From contig SNVD02004469.1 of the NCBI GenBank assembly GCA_013180625.2, positions 124,001 to 188,000 of the forward strand: a stretch of DNA of 64,000 bases. The letters run 5' to 3'. Below are positions 22,649-32,135 of this stretch, piece by piece. The notes below the pieces were generated by a model that was given only the letters and a program-made list of their open reading frames with translations, did not search any database and was not told the DNA's origin. The stretch's first letter is position 1. Each line of letters begins with the position of its first letter. This stretch comes from Boswellia sacra (taxonomy: Eukaryota > Streptophyta > Magnoliopsida > Sapindales > Burseraceae). A program made the position numbers and the translations under genes.

Positions 22649-25600
22649 TCAGTCCACAACAAGCTCCCTTAGATGTGGGTCATGAACCGCTTTCCCTGTA
22701 ACACAGAATATCACATCTTAAGTGTGAAAGAGTGAGAACAACTTATGCCTGTATATATCATATTAAAACAGCAAAGTTTCATAAGAAGATGATAGTCATC
22801 AAATATAGACCAACAACTCATATTTTTATCTTCCCAAATACTGAACTTTCTGCTCTTTTACTTTTTTTTTTTTAATTTCTATAATTTCTTTTAAGAAACA
22901 AAAAAAGGCAATCATCAAAATTACTATGACAACTTGAATTAACAAAATTAGGAATTGTGAGTGTGCACGTATGAGTTACTAAATTCTAAAAAGTTCTGTT
23001 ATGTCCAGGCTTTGTGTTATGTTCTACCTCACACACACACAACCAAGAATCAAACCAGAACCGGAATATAGAAAAGTAGTAAGAATAACAGCACCTAGAG
23101 CAAGGATTTACTGGAATTCCTCTTTCTGTATTCTAGAAAATCAGAATTACAGTAGAGTGGACAGCAGACTTTCGAGAGGTCTGCCAGCCCTCCCCATGAG
23201 CCAAGCTCTACAAAATTCTCATAACTGAATTTCCTTTCTCTCTCCTTCCTTTCTCTAAATATTCTCTAACTAACTCTCCCCTTTTCCAGCTCAGCATATC
23301 CAAAACCAATTCCCAACCTTTATTAAAAACAGATAACAGAAAAGAAAACGGGAAAAGAAAAAAAAAAAAACAAACTTCTGCCACATCAGCTTCCCCTACT
23401 TCCTATTTTTGTCGCCTAAAGTAAATGAACTTGACTGGAGGTTTAGGCTGCTGTGGATTTCTATCACTTTGCCACCTCAACTAAAAACCCATTTGGTTTC
23501 CAGTAAGGAAGGCCAAAGCCTTTTGTGGCATGCACTATGGCATTGTGCATCGCACCATATAGGCATGATTAAAAGACACCCATTTTGGCCAAACAACCTT
23601 ATTGCATCCCACAAACAATCCCTCTCCCAACATAAAGGTCCCGCAATTTGAACCCACGATACCAGGCTCTTCTACCACTTGTTAGGATCAGGCGTTGCCA
23701 TCTCAACTGAAAATCTGGGATCCTACCATTTCTATATTCTCTTATTCATGCATCATACTTCTTGCTACACTAGTTCACTCAACTCTCATCATAAAAAGAT
23801 AATTCAGTTCTCCTTTTTCCTGGGGAGGAGTTCTTTCTTCACGGCTTCGAGCGAACAGAACACAAACCAAGCATTAAAAAGAAAAATCATGCATGTACTG
23901 TGCTATCCTACTAAATTAACAGGGGAATACAATAATAAGCAGAAGGATGTTTGACATTTACCAAAAACAAAAAATGTATTTGTTTCAATCTGACAAATAC
24001 TTTGACAGTATCCTATCCAACATGTGCACAATGCAATAAGAAATTACAGCAAGGACACTTCATTAAATAAGTATAACAAATACTAGCAGACATAAAAAGT
24101 TATAAGTAAAAAAAATTAAGATCTGGATGTCTGGCTTACTCTAATGCAATAATTTCTGCTTATGTTCACTCTTGTCCACTTTACAGGGATGCACGAGTTT
24201 AACAGGAGAAAAGAAACATGCACCGTTGAAATCATAGTAATCAACGCTAAACAGACAATACTCTGGGAGTCCTTGGGAGTGGAACTCTTTTCTAGAGACC
24301 TGATCCCATTATTATGGTATATTAATTAAGTTGGTTAACATCCCATTATGTTCTATTCCAATAAATATTTCACGTCACAACCAACAAAGATATAAACTAA
24401 TATACTTTTCCCATAATTTGATCATAGTTAATAGTGAAACTAGAAAAAAAATATAGAATGAAGCTTTAAGAAACGATGCCAGCTGACCTGAGATGGATGA
24501 AGAGCGACAGTTTAAATAAACCATATTCTTCACCGCTTCCTTCTGAGCTCCTGTTAGTGGATCTGAGAGAGTTGTTTCAGGAATCCTGCCTTCAAAAGTT
24601 TGTTCCTCTGCTATCACATTTTTTGACTGAATAGTTGGTTGATTGTCCTCCAAAGTCAATGTCCTTCTTGAGATTTCCATGGTGACTCTTTTGACATACC
24701 GAATAGGCTCTGAAATTCCAAAAATTAACAATATGTGAAGGAGGAAATTTGAGACAAACACAAAGTTAAAAGACTCAAGATATAATACTGATGAAAACTG
24801 GCAAGAGACAAACTACCATACTCAAAGAAATCGAAGTGTTAAGTATCCCAGATATCACTTATTCTGATATCTTTGTTGTCTATGGTCTAATATGCTTCTC
24901 CTCTAAGTTTGCAGAGAAACAGGCATCAGACAAGGTTAATGTCTTAATGCTATCTCATCGGAATGGCCATATACTTGGTATCAATGATTATGCTATAAGG
25001 AAGGATCTTGTAAGACATGGAACTTTCAACGGTTGAAAAAGCTATTTGCGCAAAACAGGTTCAGATGGTTACTTGGAAAGCAGATATGGACCATCCAAAT
25101 CCTCATTGCAGCCTAGGTATATTGCATTGTTGTCACCTTAAGTTCGGATTTTCTGGTTTTGAGATGTCTCTACCAAGAAAAATAGTCATATTCCCCAAAA
25201 TTCAAAGGATACAGACACAAATAATTTTTCCTCCATCTCCTATGTCAGGATGGAAAATACCTCATCATGCCCTCACTTGATATGTTAAGTATTCTAGCTG
25301 TTCTGAATTGTTCTCAAAACACACAGACACAATGTACCCTAATGCTGGGCTAGTCCAAGGCTGATAATTTCATCCAATCTCTACATTTCTTTGGGCTCTT
25401 GTTTGATCTTAGCATTGATCATTTTCCTCCTGCTTATTCTATTTGTTGAAAGGAAATTCCCACTAAATTTTATGGTATTTTGGATGAATAGTCAATTGGT
25501 TCACAGGGGGGTTACAAACGAAGGAGCTATATTTTATGGGATTTTTCAGGGTTCCGTCTGGTTTTTTGCATTGAAAGTGGTGCTTGGAGGTGAAACATCA

Positions 25601-27382
25601 AGAATAGATGTAGTCAAAGAAGTTAGTCATCTTCTTTGCACTGGGAGGTTGAATCATGCCTTAATTCCGTTGACCGCCTTCAACTGTGTGTTAAATCTAG
25701 GAAAATGATAAAGGCTTCGAAGATGAAATTTCTATTTTCCCACAACACAAAATCTCATATCAAACATTGACTTATAGAGCCATATGGATATGATTTTGGT
25801 TTTGGAGAATTTATGTTGAGGTAGTCAGCATCTATGAGTCATACTGTTGCAAGAAACAAGGAGATGAGAAATTCTGCTCCACTCTTGAGGCAGGGGTGGG
25901 GGAAGTTATTCAACCAGTTGTTATCCTAGCCAGTCTCCACTCCATGTCTTTGGTTTCCCTATGAATGGTGAATTAAGTCCAAAATTTGTCAATCGTTTTG
26001 GCACCAAAATTCATAGCTTTTGCTTTTCTTTTCATATTATATTTGCCAAATCTCTCTCCCCTCCTGCAGAAAAAATCATTCATTCAAAAGAAGGTGACAG
26101 AACAGCCTTCTAGCTAAATCATCTCATCTCGCTCCACTAGAATCCAAAAGCACTACACAGAAACATAAATAAGCCAGCTATATCCAGATGAAAATATTTC
26201 AAGCCAGAAATCCTACCTCAAAAGTCGATACCCTGTGGGCTTAGGAGAATCTATCTGTGAGTTTTGCTTAGTAAAACTGTCATAACAGTAACCTGAGAGT
26301 TTTAATCGGCATAGGCATGAGATATTTATCAGTGCATACCGTTGGCATTCAAGAAGACTTTATTAGGACTAAAATCTATCTTGGTTCCTAAGCAGTTATG
26401 TTACTGCATTCTGCTTAGTCACCGCAATATCTAAGCAAGTGCCGTCTTCCAAAGAGCAGCAGGATCCTCATGAATTGAGGTATAGAAGAGAATTTAACTA
26501 GTTTTTAAACAGCATTTTACTTTTGAATTCACAAGCATTACTCTTCAATTTTATTAAATCTTATAACATAAACTGGCCTATTACCTCCACTCAACTCCTC
26601 CAACACAGCCCCAAAAATTAAGTTGTCAAGAACATAAATTTTGTTATATAAATGTCAATCACTAGCTCATTTTGCCAGCGCCAGCACCAAACCAGACTTT
26701 GCTCACACAAAACCCAGATAAGAAAAAAATCAAAATGACTCGAATCCCAAATGGTTTTATTAATAAATTAACACTCTGCATATAAACATGAATTGGAATC
26801 CTTTTTCATTTCTTATTTTCACTTATATTATATCACGATGTCCCGTAACAGCAATAGATTTCTAGGTACACAATTTCACATAACCCATTTGCCACTCAAT
26901 TTCCAAATCCAATATGTTCTCTTCAAACGAAATTGATCTGGTATTACCTCTAGCACGAGCACCAAGTGGATGAGCCTGAGCAGCAAACATGGGTGCGTAC
27001 ATGTAAGAATCTGATTTTAAATAGTCAACAATCTTCTTTACCAATTTCTTCCTCTTCCCTTTAAAGGGTTTTCTTATCTCCAGTCCTGGAAGCGAAGACA
27101 AACAATATTTCATTGAAGCAACTCATTAAAAATAATAATAATAATAATAATAATAATGTCAAACCAGCGTTTTCAGGAAATCATACCTTTGGTAGAAGAA
27201 GAGCTGAACTTTGCCTTCGGTGCAACAAAACCAGAAGAGTTGAGCAGCTGAGCAAACATATAAGAATCGGATTTGAGATACTCCACGACTTGCTTAAACA
27301 TTCTCTTCCTGTTTCCCGTCCTCAGCTTACTCTTCATGTTCTTCATTTGAATTCCCAACATCATTTCTTTCGCTTTCTCCAT
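22649..27382 (-). CDS. Uncharacterised basic protein with duplicated YLKSDSYM module, 4 exons
   Basis: Coding exons are 27187-27382, 26948-27085, 24488-24709 and 22649-22695, totalling 603 bp (200 residues). All introns have GT-AG ends, and all junctions fall in phase 1 with no internal stop. Exons 1 and 2 each encode a basic stretch followed by the same motif: residues 27-46 (KRMFKQVVEYLKSDSYMFAQ) and 78-97 (a KKLVKKIVDYLKSDSYMYAP core). Exon 3 adds a charged region with RVTMEISRRTLTLED. Exon 4 adds 15 residues. I do not recognise the family and assign no function; no signal peptide or membrane segment is seen. The frame is open upstream to 27475 through a poly-Lys run from a poly-A tract, but the Met at 27382 is the likelier start. 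Introns 2 (2.2 kb) and 3 (1.8 kb) are long. Confidence 0.8.
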
Positions 27383-28852
27383 TTGCTTACTCCACAGAAT
27401 TATAGAAACGGCGAAACTGCTTTCAAAAAACAGTTTTTTTTTTTTTTTCTTGGCGGTTGATCTCGTGCTGGACACGTGTCAGGCAGAGAAAGCGGAAAGT
27501 ATCCAACATGTCACTCTCTTAATATTGCAACGTCTCGCACTGGTGACTCGCGAGTGGACAATATAGCTTTTGGATTGGACCTTGGAAAATCTTTTAAGGC
27601 CCTTTCAACCTAGCACAAATCTTTAGGCCCAATTCAAATTGAGCAAGGAGTAGTGAACTCTTATTTTTAACTCTTCAGACCTTATTTCTAAGTTCACTCT
27701 GTCAATAAATTTAATTAATATTGTTTTCTAAGTAGACCCCGTTTGATTTCAAAATTATCATTGTTCCCTTTCAATTTAACTTTTCTTTTCCAATTTGATA
27801 TTTTGCTTTATATATATGTATAAAATAATGTATCTTCAGTCTCCATTTAACTTTGTTTTAGTGATGCTTAGTTCAATAATTAATTATTCAAATAAAAGGC
27901 TTGCTACAAATTGTACTAGATATTATTCATCTTAACATTTCGTTGAATATCATGATTGTGGTTAGTTGCTTTTTCATCTCTTTTCTTTCTATATTTCCGA
28001 TTGAAAATAATTGAGGAAGGAAAGGAAATTTTTTTTTTCATCTCTTTATATCCCAGATTCCCAAGCAATTGATCAGACGGTTTGAAGGGAATTTTGTTAA
28101 GGCTTTGTTGTGGGTTTCTTGCAATAGTATGCTGATGTAGTTTTCATTTGCAGGTTTCTTCTTGCTTTATCTAGGCTGTTGTAGAGAATCACCACAAAGA
28201 TCTAGTGATTCAAAAACAAAAGAAAGTAAAAAATTTAATAAAATCCTTACTCTTTCATGCTTATATTTTTTTAAACAAATTAGGGATTAAAATATTCAAG
28301 ATAATTTAGGGTTCCCATATATAAAGATAATATATGTATCTCTTATAATTTTAATTTTAATAGTTTTGAGGATAAAGTTGTCAAAGAAAATAATAGATAA
28401 AAATGGGGTCTGATGAGTTCAAAAGCGGGGGCTGAATAGAATTACTCTTAAGTTAAAGAAGCGTGCTATTATTACACCCAATATTTTGATTTACATACCG
28501 TTTTTTGGTAAAATTTATATTACAAAATTATCTTTCAATAAATTTACAGTTAAGTACAACGAAAACTAATTAATTGATCTTTTACTTCCTAAGCCACCCC
28601 TACGCTCATCTCTTTTATGTCACCAATTTATTAAAGTTAGGGTCAACAAAAATTAGTTTCACAACATTGGAAATATCATATTTCAGGTTTTTCTTGTCAA
28701 TTTCTTCTATAAGCGTTTATGAGATTCCTAGAGTAGAGTTGCTTTTTGGACTGTAACATTGCAAGTTTAATAATCAAATTTCATGTCCAAATAAAACCCC
28801 CTCCTTATTAAGCCAGGAATAAGTGTTCCCATCGAAGGCTTTCTATGAATAT
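27383..28852. other. Promoter side of the YLKSDSYM gene and intergenic sequence
   Basis: The first 100-200 bp should contain the 5' UTR and core promoter; a long A run on the gene strand (about 27428-27448) lies just upstream of the start. The rest is AT-rich with no recognised gene. Confidence 0.5.
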
Positions 28853-29285
28853 TGTTGATGCACGATTTCCGGACAGCCGGGGAGTGGGTCGGGAAGCGGG
28901 TCGGAGCTCGGGTGGTACGTCGGGTCCAGTCCTGCGAGCAAAGAAAAACAGTCAGGGGTGCCGGCGGTGACCCTCCGATGCTCAAGTCAGTGTCCGGCAC
29001 TCCAGAATTTTCTGGGAGAATTTTCTAGAGAGAGAAGCTCTCAAAAGTGAAGGAAATTTAGAGAGAGAGAGTAAGTTTAGAAAAGTGTGCATACCTGAGC
29101 AATTATTCGGAGGGTTTATATAGGAGTCGAGATGGGCCATTATGGGACCCAGATGATGGGCTCAGATGATGGGCTACAGTAATGGGCTTACTGTATTAGA
29201 AATAATTAGGCCCAGATGATGGGCTTCAGTAATGGGCTTACTGAATTAGAAATAATTGAGGCCCGATATTATTATGGCCATAACA
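28853..29285 (-). repeat. 3' LTR of the Tat-like element (left copy)
   Basis: 433 bp, TGTTGATGCACG...CCATAACA on the plus strand. Compared with the right copy it lacks a 12-bp GCCGGCGGTGGT repeat and has two extra bases in the GA run. Confidence 0.93.
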
Positions 29286-29300
29286 GTAGTCCCCCCAGGC
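29286..29300 (-). other. Polypurine tract of the Tat-like element
   Basis: On the minus strand CCTGGGGGGACTAC abuts the TGTTATGG start of the 3' LTR. A second copy of this junction (GGGGGACTAC followed by TGTTATGGCC) occurs at about 29670-29690. Confidence 0.7.
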
Positions 29301-29690
29301 CCAAGTCGACCAATGGGTCGATGTAGGGACTATTTTAGTTGTTATGGACTATAGATTAAATGCATTAGGAGGCCGGGCTAGGCCTAGATGATGAGCTTCA
29401 GTAATGGGCTTACTGAATTAGGAATAATTTAGGCCCAGATGATGGGCTTCAGTAATGGGCTTACTGAATTAGAAATAACTAGGCCCAGATAATGGGCTTC
29501 AGTAATGGGTTTACTGAATTAAGAATAATTAGGCCCAGATGATGGGCTTCAGTAATGGGCTTACCGTATTATAAATAATTAAGCTAGGCTGGGTCATTGT
29601 AATGGACCCAGATAATGGGCCACAGTAATGGGCTTACTGTGTTGGAAATAATTGGGCTCAATATCGTTATGGCCATAACAGTAGTCCCCC
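29298..29690 (-). repeat. U3-derived duplicated segment with 50-bp tandem units
   Basis: About five tandem units of roughly 50 bp (CCCAGATGATGGGCTTCAGT plus a GGGCTTACTGAATTAGAAAT half) run from about 29384 to 29655. They match the repeat inside the LTR. The block ends with a copy of the LTR start and polypurine junction, so it looks like an extra partial LTR left by an unequal event or a replication jump. Confidence 0.75.
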
Positions 29691-29734
29691 TAGGCCAATG
29701 TTTGACCAATGGGTCGGCGTAGGGACGACGTAGT

Positions 29735-30214
29735 TATTCTTTGGGTGATCAACAAGTGACTCGGATTAGAAGAACAAATGTTTCTTTTGGGAATTCTACT
29801 CCTGTAAGTGGGCGAGATCCACCCCTTCATAGTGTGACTGAAGTTTCTGAAAATTCTGGCCAGGGAGCAGATCAGGATGGTCCAGCAAGGGAGCAGCAAA
29901 TAAGCAATGATGGTGGTTCTGCATTCTTGGAAGCTCTCCCGGAGGAGTTACGTGCAGAAGTTCTTTCAACTCAACAGGGCCAAGTGACACAGCCTTCAAG
30001 TGCTAAACCTTAAAATTCTGGAGATATTGATCCAGAATTTCTTGCAGCACTTCCCCCAGATATCCGGGAAGAAGTTCTGGCACAACAGCAAGCGCAAAGG
30101 CTTCATCAATCTCAGGAACTTGAAGGCCAGCCTGTTGAAATGGATACAGTCTCCATAATTGCAACATTTCCTTCGGATTTGCGAGAAGAGGTTCTCTTAA
30201 CATCATCAGATGCT
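29735..30214 (+). pseudogene. Captured fragment of a UPL1/UPL2-type HECT ubiquitin ligase gene
   Basis: On the strand opposite to pol, the frame 29741-30013 and its continuation to 30214 read as part of the large plant HECT E3 ligases UPL1/UPL2. Three ubiquitin-binding (UBM) repeats are visible: FLEALPEELRAEVL, DPEFLAALPPDIREEVL and IIATFPSDLREEVLL. Known UPL1 continues past TSSDA, but here the similarity stops abruptly at about 30214. The only stop in the frame is TAA at 30011-30013. The full ligase is over 3500 residues, so this is about 155 residues from its middle, without the HECT domain. It lies entirely inside the retrotransposon between pol and the 3' LTR, so it is a captured piece and not a gene. 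Confidence 0.85.
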
Positions 30215-30595
30215 AATGTCATTATAAGTCTATCCACTGGTTCTTCCCTCGAGCAACTGGCACCACCTTGAAGACTGCATTTTAAGCACTTAACCAACAC
30301 AACATCACCAAAATCGCTAGTAACAACTGACAGCAACTCTACCAGGCTATTTACAGAGTTTAGTTGTAATTTGTTCGGATACTCTATCCATCCTATCGAC
30401 CAATATTATCTCCAAAGGTTGTATTGCATTATTTTGTAAACAAAAGTCATCGCTATTGAACTCTGATTTCTCCAAATAGCAAAGCGCAAACTCCAGCAAT
30501 TGCTGAACTACCGCAACAATCAAGGGTCCCGCTTGCTCCACGGAGAAAGATCGAGAGGTAGAGGCGATCACGTGAGCAATTACCGAACCATGTGG
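30215..30595 (-). pseudogene. Second captured coding fragment, unidentified
   Basis: On the minus strand the sequence reads as a well-structured helical protein. It runs from about 30595 (VIAHVIASTSRSFSVEQAGP) through VVQQLLEFALCYLEKSEF and LEIILVDRMDRVS, then after one frameshift near 30360 through LVELLSVVTSDFGDVVLVKC to about 30220. It abuts the UPL fragment head to head at about 30215. I cannot name the parent with confidence; it is reminiscent of large BEACH-type scaffold proteins. Codon use and hydrophobic patterning look like a real host exon and not TE sequence. Confidence 0.55.
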
Positions 30596-30597
30596 TC

Positions 30598-30602
30598 GCG
30601 GG

Positions 30603-30636
<34 letters not shown>

Positions 30637-30655
30637 TTGAAGGTCGCGTGTTCGA
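30598..30655 (+). pseudogene. Truncated tRNA-Phe (GAA) fragment
   Basis: The sequence begins GCGGGGATAGCTCAGTTGGG and runs through a GACTGAAGATTTGAAGGTC anticodon region (GAA) and a GTGTTCGA T-loop, as in plant tRNA-Phe. It breaks off after position 58, so the 3' part of the T arm and the acceptor strand (about 15 bases plus CCA) are missing and the cloverleaf cannot close. It is fused to GC-rich sequence at 30656. Boxes A and B are present. Confidence 0.9.
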
Positions 30656-31180
30656 AGGCAAGCATGCAGGCGAGCTCGCGATGGGCGAGGGGCGAGCCTG
30701 GTGTGTGCAAGGGCGAGCAGCGAGGGCTGGGCGCTGGGGCTGCTCGCATGCATGGGGGGCTGCATGTATGCTGGGCGAGCTGGGGGGTTGCCTGCATGCT
30801 GGGCGTGAAGAAAGAAGCGGGCGAGGCGTGCTGCGAGGGCAGCTCGCCCTTGCATGCGCCTGGGTGCGCTGCGAGGGCAGCTCGCCCTTGCGCCTAGGCG
30901 CGCACAAGGCAGGCGACGACCTGCGTGTTGGTGCACGGGGGCGAGCTCGGGGCGCTGGGGGCGCATGGTCGAACTCACGGGGCGCTAGGGGCGCAGGAGA
31001 TGCATGGGCGAGCACTGGGCGCGCTGGGAAGAAGTAGGCGAGGTGCGTGAGGGGCGCAAGGGAGTGGCAAGCTGCGGGGCGCTGGGCACGCTGGGCGTGC
31101 TGCCTGGGCACGCTGCCTGGGCGTGCTGGGCGAGCGGCGAGGGAGGGAGCCGCGGGCGACGTGGCCGAAGGCCAAAGGGA
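30656..31180. repeat. GC-rich low-complexity block
   Basis: About 525 bp of roughly 70% GC, made of loose repeats of GGGCGCTGGG, GGCGAGC and CATGC words. An exact 24-bp direct repeat occurs at 30830-30853 and 30868-30891. Long open frames on both strands reflect composition and not coding. It contrasts sharply with the AT-rich genome. Confidence 0.75.
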
Positions 31181-31214
31181 AATCACGTAACCCATGCATG
31201 CGGGTTACGTGATT
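31181..31214. repeat. Perfect hairpin palindrome
   Basis: AATCACGTAACCC (31181-31193) and GGGTTACGTGATT (31202-31214) are exact inverted copies of 13 bp around an 8-base ATGCATGC spacer. It sits at the border between the GC-rich block and the minisatellite. Confidence 0.9.
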
Positions 31215-31334
31215 CTGCAGGGGTCTCCCCGCAAAATTTTAAAGTTTTATATATATTTGTTGCAGAGGCGTTTGTGCAAAGTTTGAAAACTTTTACTTAA
31301 AATCGTGGGGGGGTTTCTGAAAAATTTCAAACCT

Positions 31335-31920
31335 TAATTTTTCTCCGCAGGGGTGTTTCTGCGAAAATTCAAACCTTAATTTTTTCTCCGCGGGGGTGTT
31401 TCCGCGAAATTTCAAACCTTTTTTATTTCTCCACGGGGGTGTTTCCGCGAAATTTCAAATCTTTATTTTTTCTTCGCAGGGGTATTTCCGTGAATTTTCA
31501 AACTTCAATTTTTATTCCGTGGGGGTGTTTCCGCGAAATTTCAAACTTCAATATTTTTTTCCTCCGCGGGGGTGTTTCCGCGAATTTTCAAACTTAAATA
31601 ATTTTTCCTCCGTGGAGGTGTTTCCGCGGATTTTCAAACTTTAATAATTTTTCCTCCGCGGTGGTGCTTCCGCGGATTTTTCAGACTTGAATAATTATTC
31701 CTCCGCGGGCGTGCTTCCGCGGATATTCAGACTTGAATAATTTTTCCTCCGCGGGCGTGCTTCCGCGGACTTTTCAGACTTGAATAATTATTCCTCCACG
31801 GGGGTGTTTCCGCGGATTTTCAAACTTTAATAATTTTTCCTCCGCGGGGGTGCTTCCGCGGATTTTTCAGACTTGAATAATTATTCCTCCGCAGGCGTGC
31901 TTCCGCGGACTTTCGATACA
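31335..31920. repeat. Minisatellite, about 13 units of 43-47 bp
   Basis: Each unit has the form TTTTTCCTCCGCGGGGGTG, then TTTCCGCGGATTTTCAAACT, then TTAATAA. The CCGCGG...CCGCGG dyad inside each unit can form a short hairpin. The right-hand units form two interleaved subtypes (TCAAACTTTAATAA and TCAGACTTGAATAA). Tandem repeats in the region between pol and the 3' LTR are typical of Tat-lineage elements. Confidence 0.9.
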
Positions 31921-32135
31921 ATCCCCCGGCATTTTTTTTTTTTGGTGTTGTATTCTTTATTCGTACACATGCTTTAAGGATGTGCAATCACGAAATTCTG
32001 AATAAACTGAATACTTCATTGATAATCTCTTTATTGGTCTCCCCATGGGAGTTGTTACACATGCATAAGCTCCTGGGCGGAGTTACTGCACATATAGAGA
32101 TATTACAGGTAGTAATTCTTCGAGTGCTCAATATT

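Noticed and set aside
25391..25708. 105-codon and neighbouring frames within the long introns of the YLKSDSYM gene
   Set aside because: They lie in introns 2 and 3, on the opposite strand, with no family match; possible decayed TE but not supportable.
30347..31195. 282-codon and overlapping frames on both strands rich in Ala, Pro, Arg
   Set aside because: They arise from the GC-rich low-complexity block; frames are open on both strands at once and only the 3' part (below 30595) resembles a protein, which is the captured fragment.
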